Made by a program: the position numbers and the translations under genes
The notes under the pieces: model-generated
What the model saw: the letters and a program-made list of their open reading frames with translations, nothing else
What the model was told of the DNA's origin: nothing
Database searches by the model: none
Assembly: GCA_905221605.1 (NCBI GenBank)
Contig: CAJNDS010002526.1
Span: forward strand, 62,001-126,000
Reading direction: 5' to 3'
Origin: Symbiodinium natans
Lineage: Eukaryota; Sar; Dinophyceae; Suessiales; Symbiodiniaceae
Length of the DNA: 64,000 bases
Shown: positions 1 to 10,800 of the stretch, piece after piece
Layout: each line of letters starts with the position of its first letter
Position numbering within the stretch: position 1 is the first letter of the stretch

Positions 1-66
1 ATCCCTTCTCGTTAGCCCCTCTTCGTCGCCTCGTACGTGCCTTTCTTCGCGTCTTTGTGTTTTCGT

Positions 67-162
67 GTCTTGTGTCTTCGTGTCTTCGTGTCTTCGTGTC
101 TTCGTGTCTTCGTGTCTTCGTGTCTTCGTGTCTTCGTGTCTTCGTGTCTTCGTGTCTTCGTG
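67..162. repeat. 10-bp minisatellite (GTGTCTTCGT)n
   Basis: About nine to ten near-perfect tandem copies of a 10-base unit, GTGTCTTCGT. Because 10 is not a multiple of three, all frames read through it as repetitive Arg/Val/Ser/Cys-rich or Glu/Thr/Arg-rich peptide. I treat those frames as artefacts and not as genes. Confidence 0.95.
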
Positions 163-649
163 ACCGTAGCATGCGCCCACGATTCAAAACTGTTTGGGGT
201 TGCTTCGCCTTGGCTGGGGCCATGCCAGGTCTGCACAAATTTGCAATGTATAAATCACGAGGGAATAAGCACAAAGACTTTAAGAGCAAAAAGAGAACCC
301 CCTGCACAGCAAGGAAAGAAGTGGCCGAGAAAAAAAGCGCAGAACAACAGGGGGGGGGGGGGGGAGAATAAGAAGAAAAAATGGCAGCATAGCAAGAAAC
401 ACTTAGTCCATTCTGAGCGTGGACTGTGGATTAAGATGCGAAGTACTGGAGGGTTTTGTTACTAGTATCCTCAAAAGGACAACCAATGTCTACACTCATT
501 TAAGGAGCCATATATGCTCACCAATAGCAGTAACGCAAGCTGAGGTGACGAAAGTTACACCACATTGCCTCCGTGTCTCATGTTACCACCACATTCCCTC
601 GTCCCCCTAACCTCTTTTTCGGAAGAACTGCAAACAGCTTTAGTCTGTT

Positions 650-3600
650 CCAGTCTCATGCCGGTGTCCTCTTGTGGGCGCGACAACTGAAGAGCGTCTT
701 TTGCAGCTTGAAGGGCGCGTTCGAAAGCTGCTCTGGCTGGTCTTTCCTGGTTCTCATCCTTGCAACAAGCATGCAGACAGGCAAACTGAGCCCCCTTCCA
801 ACAATGCCACAATTCTCAGATGCTGTGCCTCGTCATCTGCTTGGAACCAGTCGCTGTTACCGCTCTCGCCAGCCTAAGCTCAGAAACAAGGCCGCGGAAC
901 GCGATCTGCAATGCCATGCCAGCCATGAAATGACTTGAAGTACCGTCGACTCATCATGACCCTCACTGCCTTTTCACCTCTCCATACCCACATATACCGA
1001 CATATACCGACAGAGCAAGAACACATCGCCAAGGGAATCTAAGAGAGTAACATTGTCGGGAAGTTTTCCTTCGTTTCTGGCCTGAAGCCATGACACCAGC
1101 GAGATGCACGGAACAAGTTCCCAGAACCCGCCAAGCATTCCAATTATATTGCTGCGATTTGCTGTGTGTATGTGGACCTGCCTTTTCCTCCTTTGCCTTC
1201 GCTCGCAAATCTAGCTCCTGCTTCTCCTCGTCCGATGCAGCTGACAGCAGCGTCTGCGCCAATTGCACACACGCCCATGCTTCGCTTTTTCGGTCACCCA
1301 TTTCACGCTGCAGTTCCCGACACCTTGCAGGGCACCGCAACATGCGCAGAATTCCTGAGCACATGCTGTGATTGATCGGCATTCTGCGGCCTTCTTGCGG
1401 CAGCGATTGCTCTGGGAAAGTCATTCAAATGAAGGCGGACTTCGGCCTGGCATACAATAGCAGTCATGCCAGACGCTCTTTTTCTGTATACTACATGTGA
1501 CCTAATTGTCTTGCAGAGATTCCTTCTTCTAAATCCCTTTGGCCAGATGCCATGGCATCAGGCCTGCATTCGCAGGGCGTCTGCCTCACCTTCACGGTCA
1601 CCCACTGAATGAAAGATGCGCTGGGACTCTACAGTGACCGCAGCACCTTCCAGGGAACTCGTGCTGCGCTCAGTGCTGTCTGTTCGCTTCGAGTTGTGCT
1701 GCCATCAGGACATATGAGGATATATGTTGGGCCATGTTGGGCCGCCCGCCTCGTTTTAGTTCACCTCTGGCACAGTATGCCGAGCACAACTGCAGCAAAG
1801 CAGAGGCCTGGCAGGAATGGCAGACATGCCACACAACACACCGACCGTCACGTTACGAGCATGTCTGGAAAATGCTACGCAGATATCATATTCGCATTCG
1901 TTCTTATTGCCCTCACCTAGACAAGTTCAACGATCTTCCTCTTACCCTGCCCGCCTCCCCTTTCTTGGTGCCTGTCTTCCTGGACAAGTCGCGCGATCTC
2001 ATCGCGGCTTTCAATCCTAGGCGGTTCTCCTTCTTGAGCAAGGCCAGTTCTGATTGAAGCAAATAGGCTGCAGCCAGCGACTTCCGGTCCTGCAAGTACT
2101 TTGCAGGATCTGGACTGGCCCAGTCCCTATCAAGTCCTATCAGAATCCCGACCCCCAAGTGGTTCAAAGGATCAGGTTTTGGCATATCGGTCCTTCTGCT
2201 CGCTTGCAACCGCAATGGTTTGGTCAATGATCTTTTCAGAGTTCTCCACATCCTCTGCTCTCAAGTAGATCTTGGAGAGAGTCTGCAGCAGGTCAACTTC
2301 CCAGCATTTCAGGAGTCTGGAGGATGGCCGGCTCCGGACTTTGCGCAGCGTTTCCTCGGCTATCTCTGCAGCTTGTCGTAATCGCCCGGAGTTCACATAT
2401 ACGGAGACGATGGAGGACTGTGCAACGATCTCGCTCTCGAAGTCTGCATTCCGTCGAAAGGTCTCCAGTCTTTCTTGAGACAGCTTGAGCGCTTCGTCCG
2501 TCTTACCCATGGTGAGGTAAGCATTTGAAGCGTGGATCAGCGCTGCTGCAGATCGGGCAGGCACGGGGTCTGCCTGGGCTCCACGTTGGGCCTCCCTCTG
2601 CATCTTCTGTTCCAAGGCTGCCTGGGCAGCTTCAAGCGCCTCAGATGATGCCACATGATGCCACATGATACCACATGATGCCTTGCTAGAGAGACTTAAT
2701 GAGAGACTGACGACCGCTCCCCGAGCCTCCTCAGGCCTATGACGCAGCAGCTCCCACTCACTCACGCACTCCTGCTGGAATGCCTGCCAAATTCACCCAG
2801 GCATGCTCTACTAACAGACAACTGCCATCGGACTCACCCGGCCTCCAGGCGAGTGTAGCCAAGATCGTGCCAATATGAAACCAGTTCTCTGGATCTTGCC
2901 ACTGCCTCGTCGATGTTGTTCTGAAAGGAAAGTGCAACCTCGGGCAAAGCCATAACGCAGGCACACAGATCCGCTCTCAAACGCTTTCACAAGACAAGAC
3001 CTAGACCTCCACAAGACCACACAGCATCCCATCCCGAGGTGGCCTCAAGCCTCCTGGCCCAGCAGGGCCTCCCCAGCTCTCTTTTCGAGCTGGAGAAGAA
3101 ACGTCTTTCTTCGCCAAGCTGGCCGGGTCCGTGCGCTGCAAGGTCTCGAACATTGACGACGTCATGTTTACGTGTTTGGCGCGGTGGGTGACGGCTCACC
3201 ATCACGCTCATCATCCCCACTACCGCTGTGCCGGCAACACTGACCGACAGGCGGCATCAAAACTACTGACACGCCAGCATACCTTGTCGTTTTACAACAC
3301 TTCGCACGTATTGATTGCATGGCAAAACGACTGTATCGAGTGCATCTGAGAAAGTGTTTGTTATGTTCGTGTGCCGGAACAAACTGATTTGTTGACCCCT
3401 CGCACCGCCTCGAAACAGGCGAAAGGCTCGAATTCGAGCACGGAGACCATGAGAGGTCACCTCTGCGACAAACCGTTGACATCTCTTAGTGAGTTATGTA
3501 ACCACTAATAACGACCAAGCGCACGCAATCAGAGCACGACGAACGCGAGCTCGGGAGAATGTTGCTGAGTGAAGCAATCGATTTTGGGAAGTTGCCTTGC

Positions 3601-6600
3601 AATTTTACGGCAGACTTCTTGTCCAAAAGAAGCGGACCGATTTTCGGTCCTTGTCTTTCTGAGATATAACCCAGTACCGTCCCGTCCCGGACCCCGACCC
3701 GCGGCAGGATGCCGCCAAAGCTCACGTCCATCCCCCAGCGTCCGACGACCAAATCGCACCCCGTCAATCCTTGACCTTCCCGCAATGTCCCTCCCGTCCG
3801 CAGTGTCCCTCCCGTGGGGTCCCACCGCCAAAACTCGCACCCCGCTGCGTCCCCGTCCCATCCTGTCCCGTCCCACCAAGCTCGCAGTGCCGTGACTCGC
3901 AGGCAAACATATCAAAAAAAACATGTCAAAACAAATCAGGACTCTCACAATCACACGGCCCCAGAAGCTTCGGCTCGATGACAGGGTGTACAACCACGAA
4001 TGCCAAGCGACCGCAGTGGTATGCATTGCTTTTCCTTCACCTGGACATACATTCATCATTCAACTCAGAAATTTCGAATACAGAAACAGCATGCCCGGGC
4101 CTACTTGATCGCCAACCTCTCTGAGTACATATTGTGCTTCCGCCGCTGCTTCCAGAGCTTTCGTTAGCTCTTCAGGAACTTCGCTCTTGGTGCCTGTCAG
4201 GGCACATTGCGCAAAACGAAATGAAAGCTAATTCGGGTTTGGGTTTAGGGTTTTCAGTGATTGCGCAAGTTCTGTTGCAGTATCCCTACGTTTAAGCAAA
4301 ATATGCAAGTGCAAAGGTGGCGGGTGATCCTTAGGTCGCGGGGGCGGGGGGAGGGGGGGGGGGGCCTCCCGCAGAAAAACAGGAAAACAATAACGCCTTT
4401 TGAAAAATCAGGCCAGGATAGACCCCTCCTTAAATGTCCTTGAAATACCGGGAAGAATGTCACCTCAGGCCGCTTTTTCTCAAGCACAAGAAGGTTGTCA
4501 ACAAAAACTTTTGCAAGTTCCGAGGTAAACCGCAACGGCCCTAGACCCCAAAATCCGAAAGCTCTGAACAAAGACTCTCAAGCCCTAACCCCCAAAATCC
4601 CCAGCGAAAAAATCCCTCGCCTGGACCCTAAACCCCAACAACCATAAACCCTAACAAGCCTAAACCCAACCCTGAAAACCCTGGATCCTAGCAGAAACCC
4701 TTGCAAAGCCTGAAACCCCAGAGCCCTGAAGAAAAACCCTACTAAAGCTCCACAAACCCTAACATCTTTCAGACCCGCATTAGACCCTAAAGCCTGAACC
4801 GTAAAAACTCGACCCAAAACACTAAACCCTAAGAACCCTAGACACCGGAAGAAACACCTAAAAACCCTAACCCCGAAAACCCTAAACCCTAAAACCCTCG
4901 ACCCTGAAAGAAACACCTTAAACCATAAGACTGAAATCCCGAAGCCTCAAACCTAAAGCCCTAAGCTCTGAAAACCCGAAACCCTACACCCCAAAAGCCC
5001 TAATCCCTAAAAGAAGCACCTGAAAACCCTCAACCCTGAAAACCCTGAAGCCCTAAACTCTGAAGTTCCGGCCCTAAACCTCACAAATGTCAAAACCCCG
5101 AGCCCAAAAAAGCCAAACCCTAAAAGCCCTAAACCCGGACGTTGAGGCTGTACGGGGAATCGGAACCAACCCTAAAAACCTGAGTCACTAAAACAAACAC
5201 CTGAAGACCCCAAACCCTGAAAAACCTGCAAGCCCTAAACCCTAAAAACCATAAACCCCGAAACGCAAAAACATTCAACCCACAAAGAAACACCGGAAAA
5301 TCCTAAACAACCCTAAAAACCCGAAAGCCCTAAACAAAAGAAAGCTGTAGTAGAGCCCTAAACCCTAAAAACCCGCAACCTTGAACCCTAAAAGCCCCTC
5401 GACCGCAAAACGAGACACCTAGAAAACCTGAACCCTGAAAACCCTGAAGCCCTAAACCCGAAAACCCTCAACCCGCAACAAGCTAAAAACCCTGAGCCCA
5501 ACAAAAACACCCTTAAATCCCTGAGCCCTCAAAAGCCCAAACCCTAAGATCCCTAAGCCCTGGCATTGAGGCTGCACAGGACTTATGTTCATGCATTAAT
5601 ACGACATCTGCAAGTTGAGCCAGGACGTGCGGAGGTGCCTGAATTGTCCGGGTCGGGTTCCTGAATTAGCAGACTCGGTTCTTGAACTTGGTTCCTGACT
5701 TCCCGTGCATTATTCCCGAAAGTTTGCATGGGGTTCCCGAAACCAGTGTCTGAATTCCTGGCTTGGTTCCTACGTTCAAGACATGCCCCGCGCCTTTCTG
5801 GACATGGGTATGCGCTAGCGCAATCAATGCCCAGCCCTGCCGGGGGGAAAAATCTGCTAGCATGGCTGGATATTACAGTCACATGCATTGCGAATGCGTT
5901 CACGTCCCACTCCCACCTCTAGCCGCTGTTCTTTCAGATCTCGGAAAGCTTGGACCGCTTCCAGAGCTGCCTCGAGCGCCTCTTCCCGCCGCTTGCTGCC
6001 ACATCGCGAATTTGCAATCTCCGCGAAGGCCAGGCGCAGGACAGCCTGTGCGGGCAAGGCGAGGCCGCAAGGTGGCCGCTACTGATTCGGGAAGTATGGA
6101 CGTCCAGCTTGGATGTGCAAACCTGATTTCTGGTCAGGATGTGAGGGATTGGTGCTGCATTTGCCGAGAGGTGGAAGAAGGCTTTGGAAACTGATGGCAA
6201 ACTTAAAAGCACATGTCGATGAGACTGTTTGAATTTCAACTTAAGTGCTGTGTGCTTGTGCTTGTGCTTGTGCTTGTGCTTGTGTCTGTGTTTGTGTTTG
6301 TGTTTGTGTCGTGCCGCTGGTGGCCTGTGAGTTGAGTCCTCTGCCTAGTCTTCATGCAACTCGAAAAATGCTGTAAAGTTAACCCGACAAAACCACAAGG
6401 GAGACAGGATACACCAAACCTCCAAAGGGCCTTCTGCCGCCGGCTGCCACCGTGCCCGGCAGACAGCTCTTGGGAGAGCAGGCTGAGACCGGCCTTTCGG
6501 TCGCCTCTGGCCGAACCTTGAGTTTTCACGCTCTTCGAACCTTATGCCCTTTTTGCCACCAATTTCGCCACATGGGCTCGTTCAATTGAGTTGGTGAATC

Positions 6601-7504
6601 TGTGTGACATAGAAGGAGAACTGAGCAGTCACAAAAGGCCGAAAGTCCCGGCAGCTAGGCCTCAGACAAGCCAGGGCCAGCATCCTGACGGCATCTGCAG
6701 GACCTCAAGTTGTGTCGTTGTTAACTACATCAAAGCCACCGGACACCCAACGAAAAACACGACGAAAACTCTTAAGCAGCATGTAAAGGCACCTGGCGAA
6801 GCATCGGGCTTCTCGCGGAGAAGGCCTAGTGCTTCTCTTGCCTTCCGCTCTGCCAGCTGGCTTTCCTGCGACAGAAGCAGTGGATGCTATGACAATCTGT
6901 TGGCACTGCGGCTGCTAAAGAGACAACTACCTGCATTTAACTGCAACCGGAGCCTTAATACCCCGATTTGCAGCTGCTAGCCTATCAACCCCCCCTTCTT
7001 CAACTAAGAGGAGAGCGCTTGCTTTGCTGTGAGCTTTTCGAAGGTGTGCGCTTTTTCACGCGCCACATAACCCAGAAGAGGGCAACCCATGCACAATTTG
7101 GGGCTTAGGGTTTAGGGTTCAGGGTGCAGGACTTCATGAGAACCTAAGAACAACCTTCAAAGGGTGGTTGGGAGAAAAAAATCCTCAGACTCGAAAGGAG
7201 CAAGCTGCGGAGATCAGTCGTTTTCCGTAAAGGAGCGAAGAGTATGAGACCGTGGCCAAGCGCGTGATCAGAATGGCAAACCCTGACCTCCGAAGGAGGA
7301 CAGCCCTAAACCCCCAAACCCAAGTGTGAAAAGAAACCCAAAGCCCATAAAGTCCCTGGACCTCACGCAATCAAACCCTCAACTCCACCCTAAATCCTAA
7401 ACCCCAAGCTTTAAACCCCAAACCCGAAACCCTCTTTCCGAACTTCCGCCTCTTCATCTATATGCCTTTCAGCTTCCAGCAGCAGCGTAGATGCATCATC
7501 CAAG
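650..7504 (-). CDS. TPR-repeat protein, multi-exon, partial model
   Basis: Minus-strand gene made of short exons that encode helical, Ala/Leu/Glu-rich tetratricopeptide-like repeats. Exons I support, in transcript order: about 7437-7504, 6793-6865, 5917-6045, 4105-4193, 2838-2920, 2193-about 2650, 1946-2089, 1178-1307 and about 650-750. The largest (2193-2650) holds two clear TPR units, with AYLTMGKTDEALKLSQ and VYVNSGRLRQAAEIAEE. Others contain EEALEAALEAVQAFRDL, and GDRKSEAWACVQLAQTLL. The repeated 'GDR.. EA' turn is typical of TPR proteins. Most exons end at GT and follow AG. One junction (2193/2089) fits only a GA donor. TPR proteins are protein-interaction scaffolds, and nothing here shows the partner. 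The start and stop are not resolved; 3000-3160 may hold a further exon. Certainty is good for the family and moderate for the exon ends. Confidence 0.72.
3668..3895. repeat. GTCCC-rich degenerate low-complexity tract inside the TPR gene
   Basis: C-rich sequence with many CCCGTCCC and GTCCCxCC blocks, lying in an intron of the TPR gene. Open frames across it are Pro/Arg/Ser-rich and do not look like real proteins. Confidence 0.6.
4231..5580. repeat. Degenerate telomere-like (CCCTAAA) array, about 1.35 kb
   Basis: Dozens of decayed CCCTAAA/CCCTGAA/CCCTAAAA units with interruptions, such as ACCCTGAAAACCCTGAAGCC. It sits between the TPR exons at 4105-4193 and 5917-6045, so on my gene model it is intronic. 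A spacer carrying TTGAGGCTGxAC occurs near 5141 and again near 5564, a spacing of about 423 bases, which suggests that part of the array was duplicated as a block. A poly-G run (4347-4364) lies near its left edge. Confidence 0.9.
6249..6310. repeat. 6-bp microsatellite (CTTGTG)n / (TTTGTG)n
   Basis: Tandem GTGCTT units change into GTGTTT units towards the right end. The tract lies in a TPR gene intron, and reading frames across it are low-complexity. Confidence 0.9.
7090..7440. repeat. Telomere-like debris between the polymerase and TPR exons
   Basis: Scattered GGGTTTAGGG, CCCTAAACCCCCAAACCC and CCCTAAATCCTAAACCCC blocks. The region lies exactly where the 3' part of the RNA polymerase gene would be expected to continue into the downstream same-strand TPR gene. 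I see no exon inside 7090-7430. Confidence 0.75.
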
Positions 7505-7802
7505 CTCGGCATTGCCAGAAGTACAATACAAGCAATTAGCAGGCCTGGTGCATTGGATGGTTTACTCTTATGTGTAATCACACTCGCCATGGACATGACA
7601 CGGGACATGACATCTCGACATCTGCGATCACGCTTCGTTTCTGAGAGCTTGCTTGGCTCAAGCATGTCCGCTTTGATTTCTTGGGCCCATGTGTACAGCT
7701 GAATCCACAGGTGTTCTGGATCGAAGAGAAGCAGATGATTAATCCTCGACCGCCAAACAGCCCGACTCTGTGCTTGCAGTAAAGCAAGGCAGGGCGTGCG
7801 GC

Positions 7803-10800
7803 TGTGACGCCATAGCAAATGGTCATGATGGTTTGCTTGACTACCTGCACAGCACAAAGCCGAAAAGTGAGATGTGCCAGCTGTTTCATCCTGCCTTGCG
7901 CTGTAGCACGTCGAGTTCCAGAAGCCTTCGAGCGAGGAATCCATGATCAAGGGCCAGAGGGCGGCCGTCCGCAGTGAGGCCATCCTGTGAGCAACATAGA
8001 ACAAACCAGACTTGGAAGTCGTGTCAACATTCTGGGCCTGTGCTGGTTTGTCGGCATCTGTTTTCACCTTTGCAACAAGGAGCATCTGTAGCAGTTTGTT
8101 TTGCAGCGAAGCTATCCCCGGCGATGTCCTGCACAGCAAGCTTTAGATCTGGCCTTGTCTATGACGATCTTCAAGACAACCGTATAGACGTCCTGAGGCT
8201 TGTCGTCGGGGAGCAGGTTCACAGCCTCGAACGTCCGGGTCGAAGGTGTGCTCTGCTGGCAGTTTGCGCGCATGTGTGTGTGTGCGCGCGACGGCCCAAG
8301 GGCCGTGCTCGTCCACCTGCAAGATCTCGGCCCAAAGCCGCATAGTGCCTGGTGCTGAGGCATGTTGAGGCCAAAAAATGCCAGAAGCATGTGATACTGT
8401 TGTTGCTGAGATACGAGCTGGAGACCATTACAGGACCCGTCCACGTGGACAGGCAGATGGCTTCTAAAGTCCTTAGAAAAAACACAATGACAAGCACATT
8501 TATGTCATATTTGGTATGTCACCAACATGTCAAACATGTCACAACCAATGGGGTCGCCTCTTCGGCCCCTGGGTTCTTGTAGAGCTCCGCGAGCTCCAGG
8601 TACCGGGCCAGGACCTGCCACGGCCTCTGGAGCTGCACGGCACTGGAGCGAGGCAATTGGGGCAAGTACAAGCACAAACAAATGCACATTATGTACGTTT
8701 TGGGCCCGGGCCCGTCGTCTGCATGGGCCCAGTGGTCAATAGACTCTGGGCTCAAAGGATTCTCAGCAACCTCCGGGTCTGGTCTTTCAAATTCTCTTGG
8801 GCACGTTACGCGCAATATCGTGTGAGCCTGGATGATGATGTCTTTGCGGTCGTCCACCCATTTCACCCGTTCTTCAAGCGATATCTTATTCTTGCCATGT
8901 AGGTTGGCTACGTCCACCTTCAGCCAGAAGAGACCTTCACGTCCCAAAGGCTTGCTCTCCGAGAACATCAGCAGCGCGCGGCTGACGTCATCCCCCATGT
9001 GGTTCAAGTGCGGCCTCCGGCTGTGCTTTCGAAAGAAACTCACAAGGGGGGGGGATCCCAAGAGGGAGTCCTTCAAGGGGAGTCCTTCAAGGGGAGTCCC
9101 ACTGGGCACGCGGCGGCAGGGGATAGCAGCGCCCGCGAAAATCCACGTTGTGCGGAAAGTAAAGCCGATCTGCATTGAGGAAGTCTTCTGCAACCCGAAG
9201 CTTCAACGCAAAGGTTGGCCGCTCCTTACAAGCTCGCGACGACTGCAAACAACAGACACGGCAGTGGTTCAAAGAAAACGCTGCACCATCTACAACTAAG
9301 GAGACACAAGACCGAGCTCTAGCGAGCTGCTAGAAGGAAATGATTTTTACCTCACATTGCCCCACCTACGCTCGTGGACGATTGTGCTGAAGTCGAAGCT
9401 TTGGTGTGTAGCCATCGACTACCGGTAAACTCCTTCAGCCTCGACTCCCCGCTGTTTACGTTGAGCAGAGTGCTCTACAATGTGACAAGTTCCGGCAGCC
9501 TCTTCCGGCAAAAACCACCGCATGACACACGACAGGAAGCGTACACGATGAGCAGCTTCATGAACTCATGAACTGTCGCCGAAACTTCCAGCAAAGCTCC
9601 GATCGCAGTTCGCGGACACGCTTTTCTGCGTTGAGACGCCTCTGCAGCACAAGGCGAATATCTACTTTCGCATTCCACACTTCACCGTCAGCCTGAGACG
9701 CAGAACCTGATAATTCGGGTCGTCCTCATCTGGAAGAGGGGGGACCTTGTTCGGTCGAAAGCACGGTGTGCTGGCCGTTTGCAACGATCGATGAACACAT
9801 GTTGAGAAAAGCGTCTGACTCCACCTCTCTCACTTCCTCTGCCTTCCTGCATTCTCTGGAATCTCTTGGACTGCTGGCTTCCGCTCAGCTCTATCTTAAG
9901 AGCACTCGAAGCACAAACTCTTGTAACCATCGCTCATTTGTGAGAATTATCAGGGCTTCAGCTGATACTGGTACCCAGATTGTTGTGGTGTAGCTTTCGA
10001 GCTATGAAGATCTCAAGTTCCAAGGGTTTCGTGCTGTTGAAAAACAGGCAAACTTTTTCAAAGAAACGCGGCAAATTTGTGCTAACAAGGCAGCTGGGTC
10101 GATCACGGCCTCGCGGCAGCAACACGGGGGTGGTTGTCTTGGTGACTGTACTCAGAGGGAGAAGGGAAAAGGGCACACACTCAGCCCTGCCAGGACCCGT
10201 TCGGAAAACTAGGTGCTGGGCACACACCCCTACGCCTGGTCAAAGGCGTGGCTCTTTTTCGGGGATAGGTGGAGGGAGGAAAAGGTGGGGAGGAGAGGCC
10301 TTGAGGTGGAGAATCAGGACCCGGGTTCGGGAAACTAGGTCCTAGCACATGTGACCTATCGTGTTGAGAACACTCCTGCTGAGCAGATTCGGCCGGACTC
10401 TCTTCTCCTTCTGGGTCTCTTCACCCGCCTCTCGAATGAGGGGCTGGTGAGGGGGTGGCGGTCGCTCGCCCAGCACGGTCACGGACATGGCCAAGAGGTG
10501 GCAAAAGGGAAGGAGAGCGTCACGTTCAAGCTTATGTGCCTCGAGCTGTAACGCCCGTGGAGGCGGAGTACAGCAAGGCTATGTAGGGTCTTACTGAGTC
10601 TTGCGTGTTGAGTGCAACCTCTCGTCTGAAGTAAAGACAGGGAGAGAGACAAGGAGAGAGATGCAAGAAACACAAGACTCTTTAGCAACTGGCATGTGCC
10701 AAAGAGGCCAGAGCGAACACCTAGAGCGGAGATGAAGCTGTTTCATTGAAAATTAGGGCTCCAGCTCCTTGACTTCCGGACCCACGTGTTTTACGAGAAT

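Noticed and set aside
37-465. Plus-strand frame of 142 codons at the left end
   Set aside because: Its first half is the 10-base repeat, and the rest is Lys/Arg-rich with a poly-G run and no protein-like features.
7600-7740. Frame with LYTWAQEIKADMLEPSK just after the polymerase motif B exon
   Set aside because: Considered as the next polymerase exon, but it does not resemble the conserved segment that follows YGVT in this family, and the phase could not be matched.
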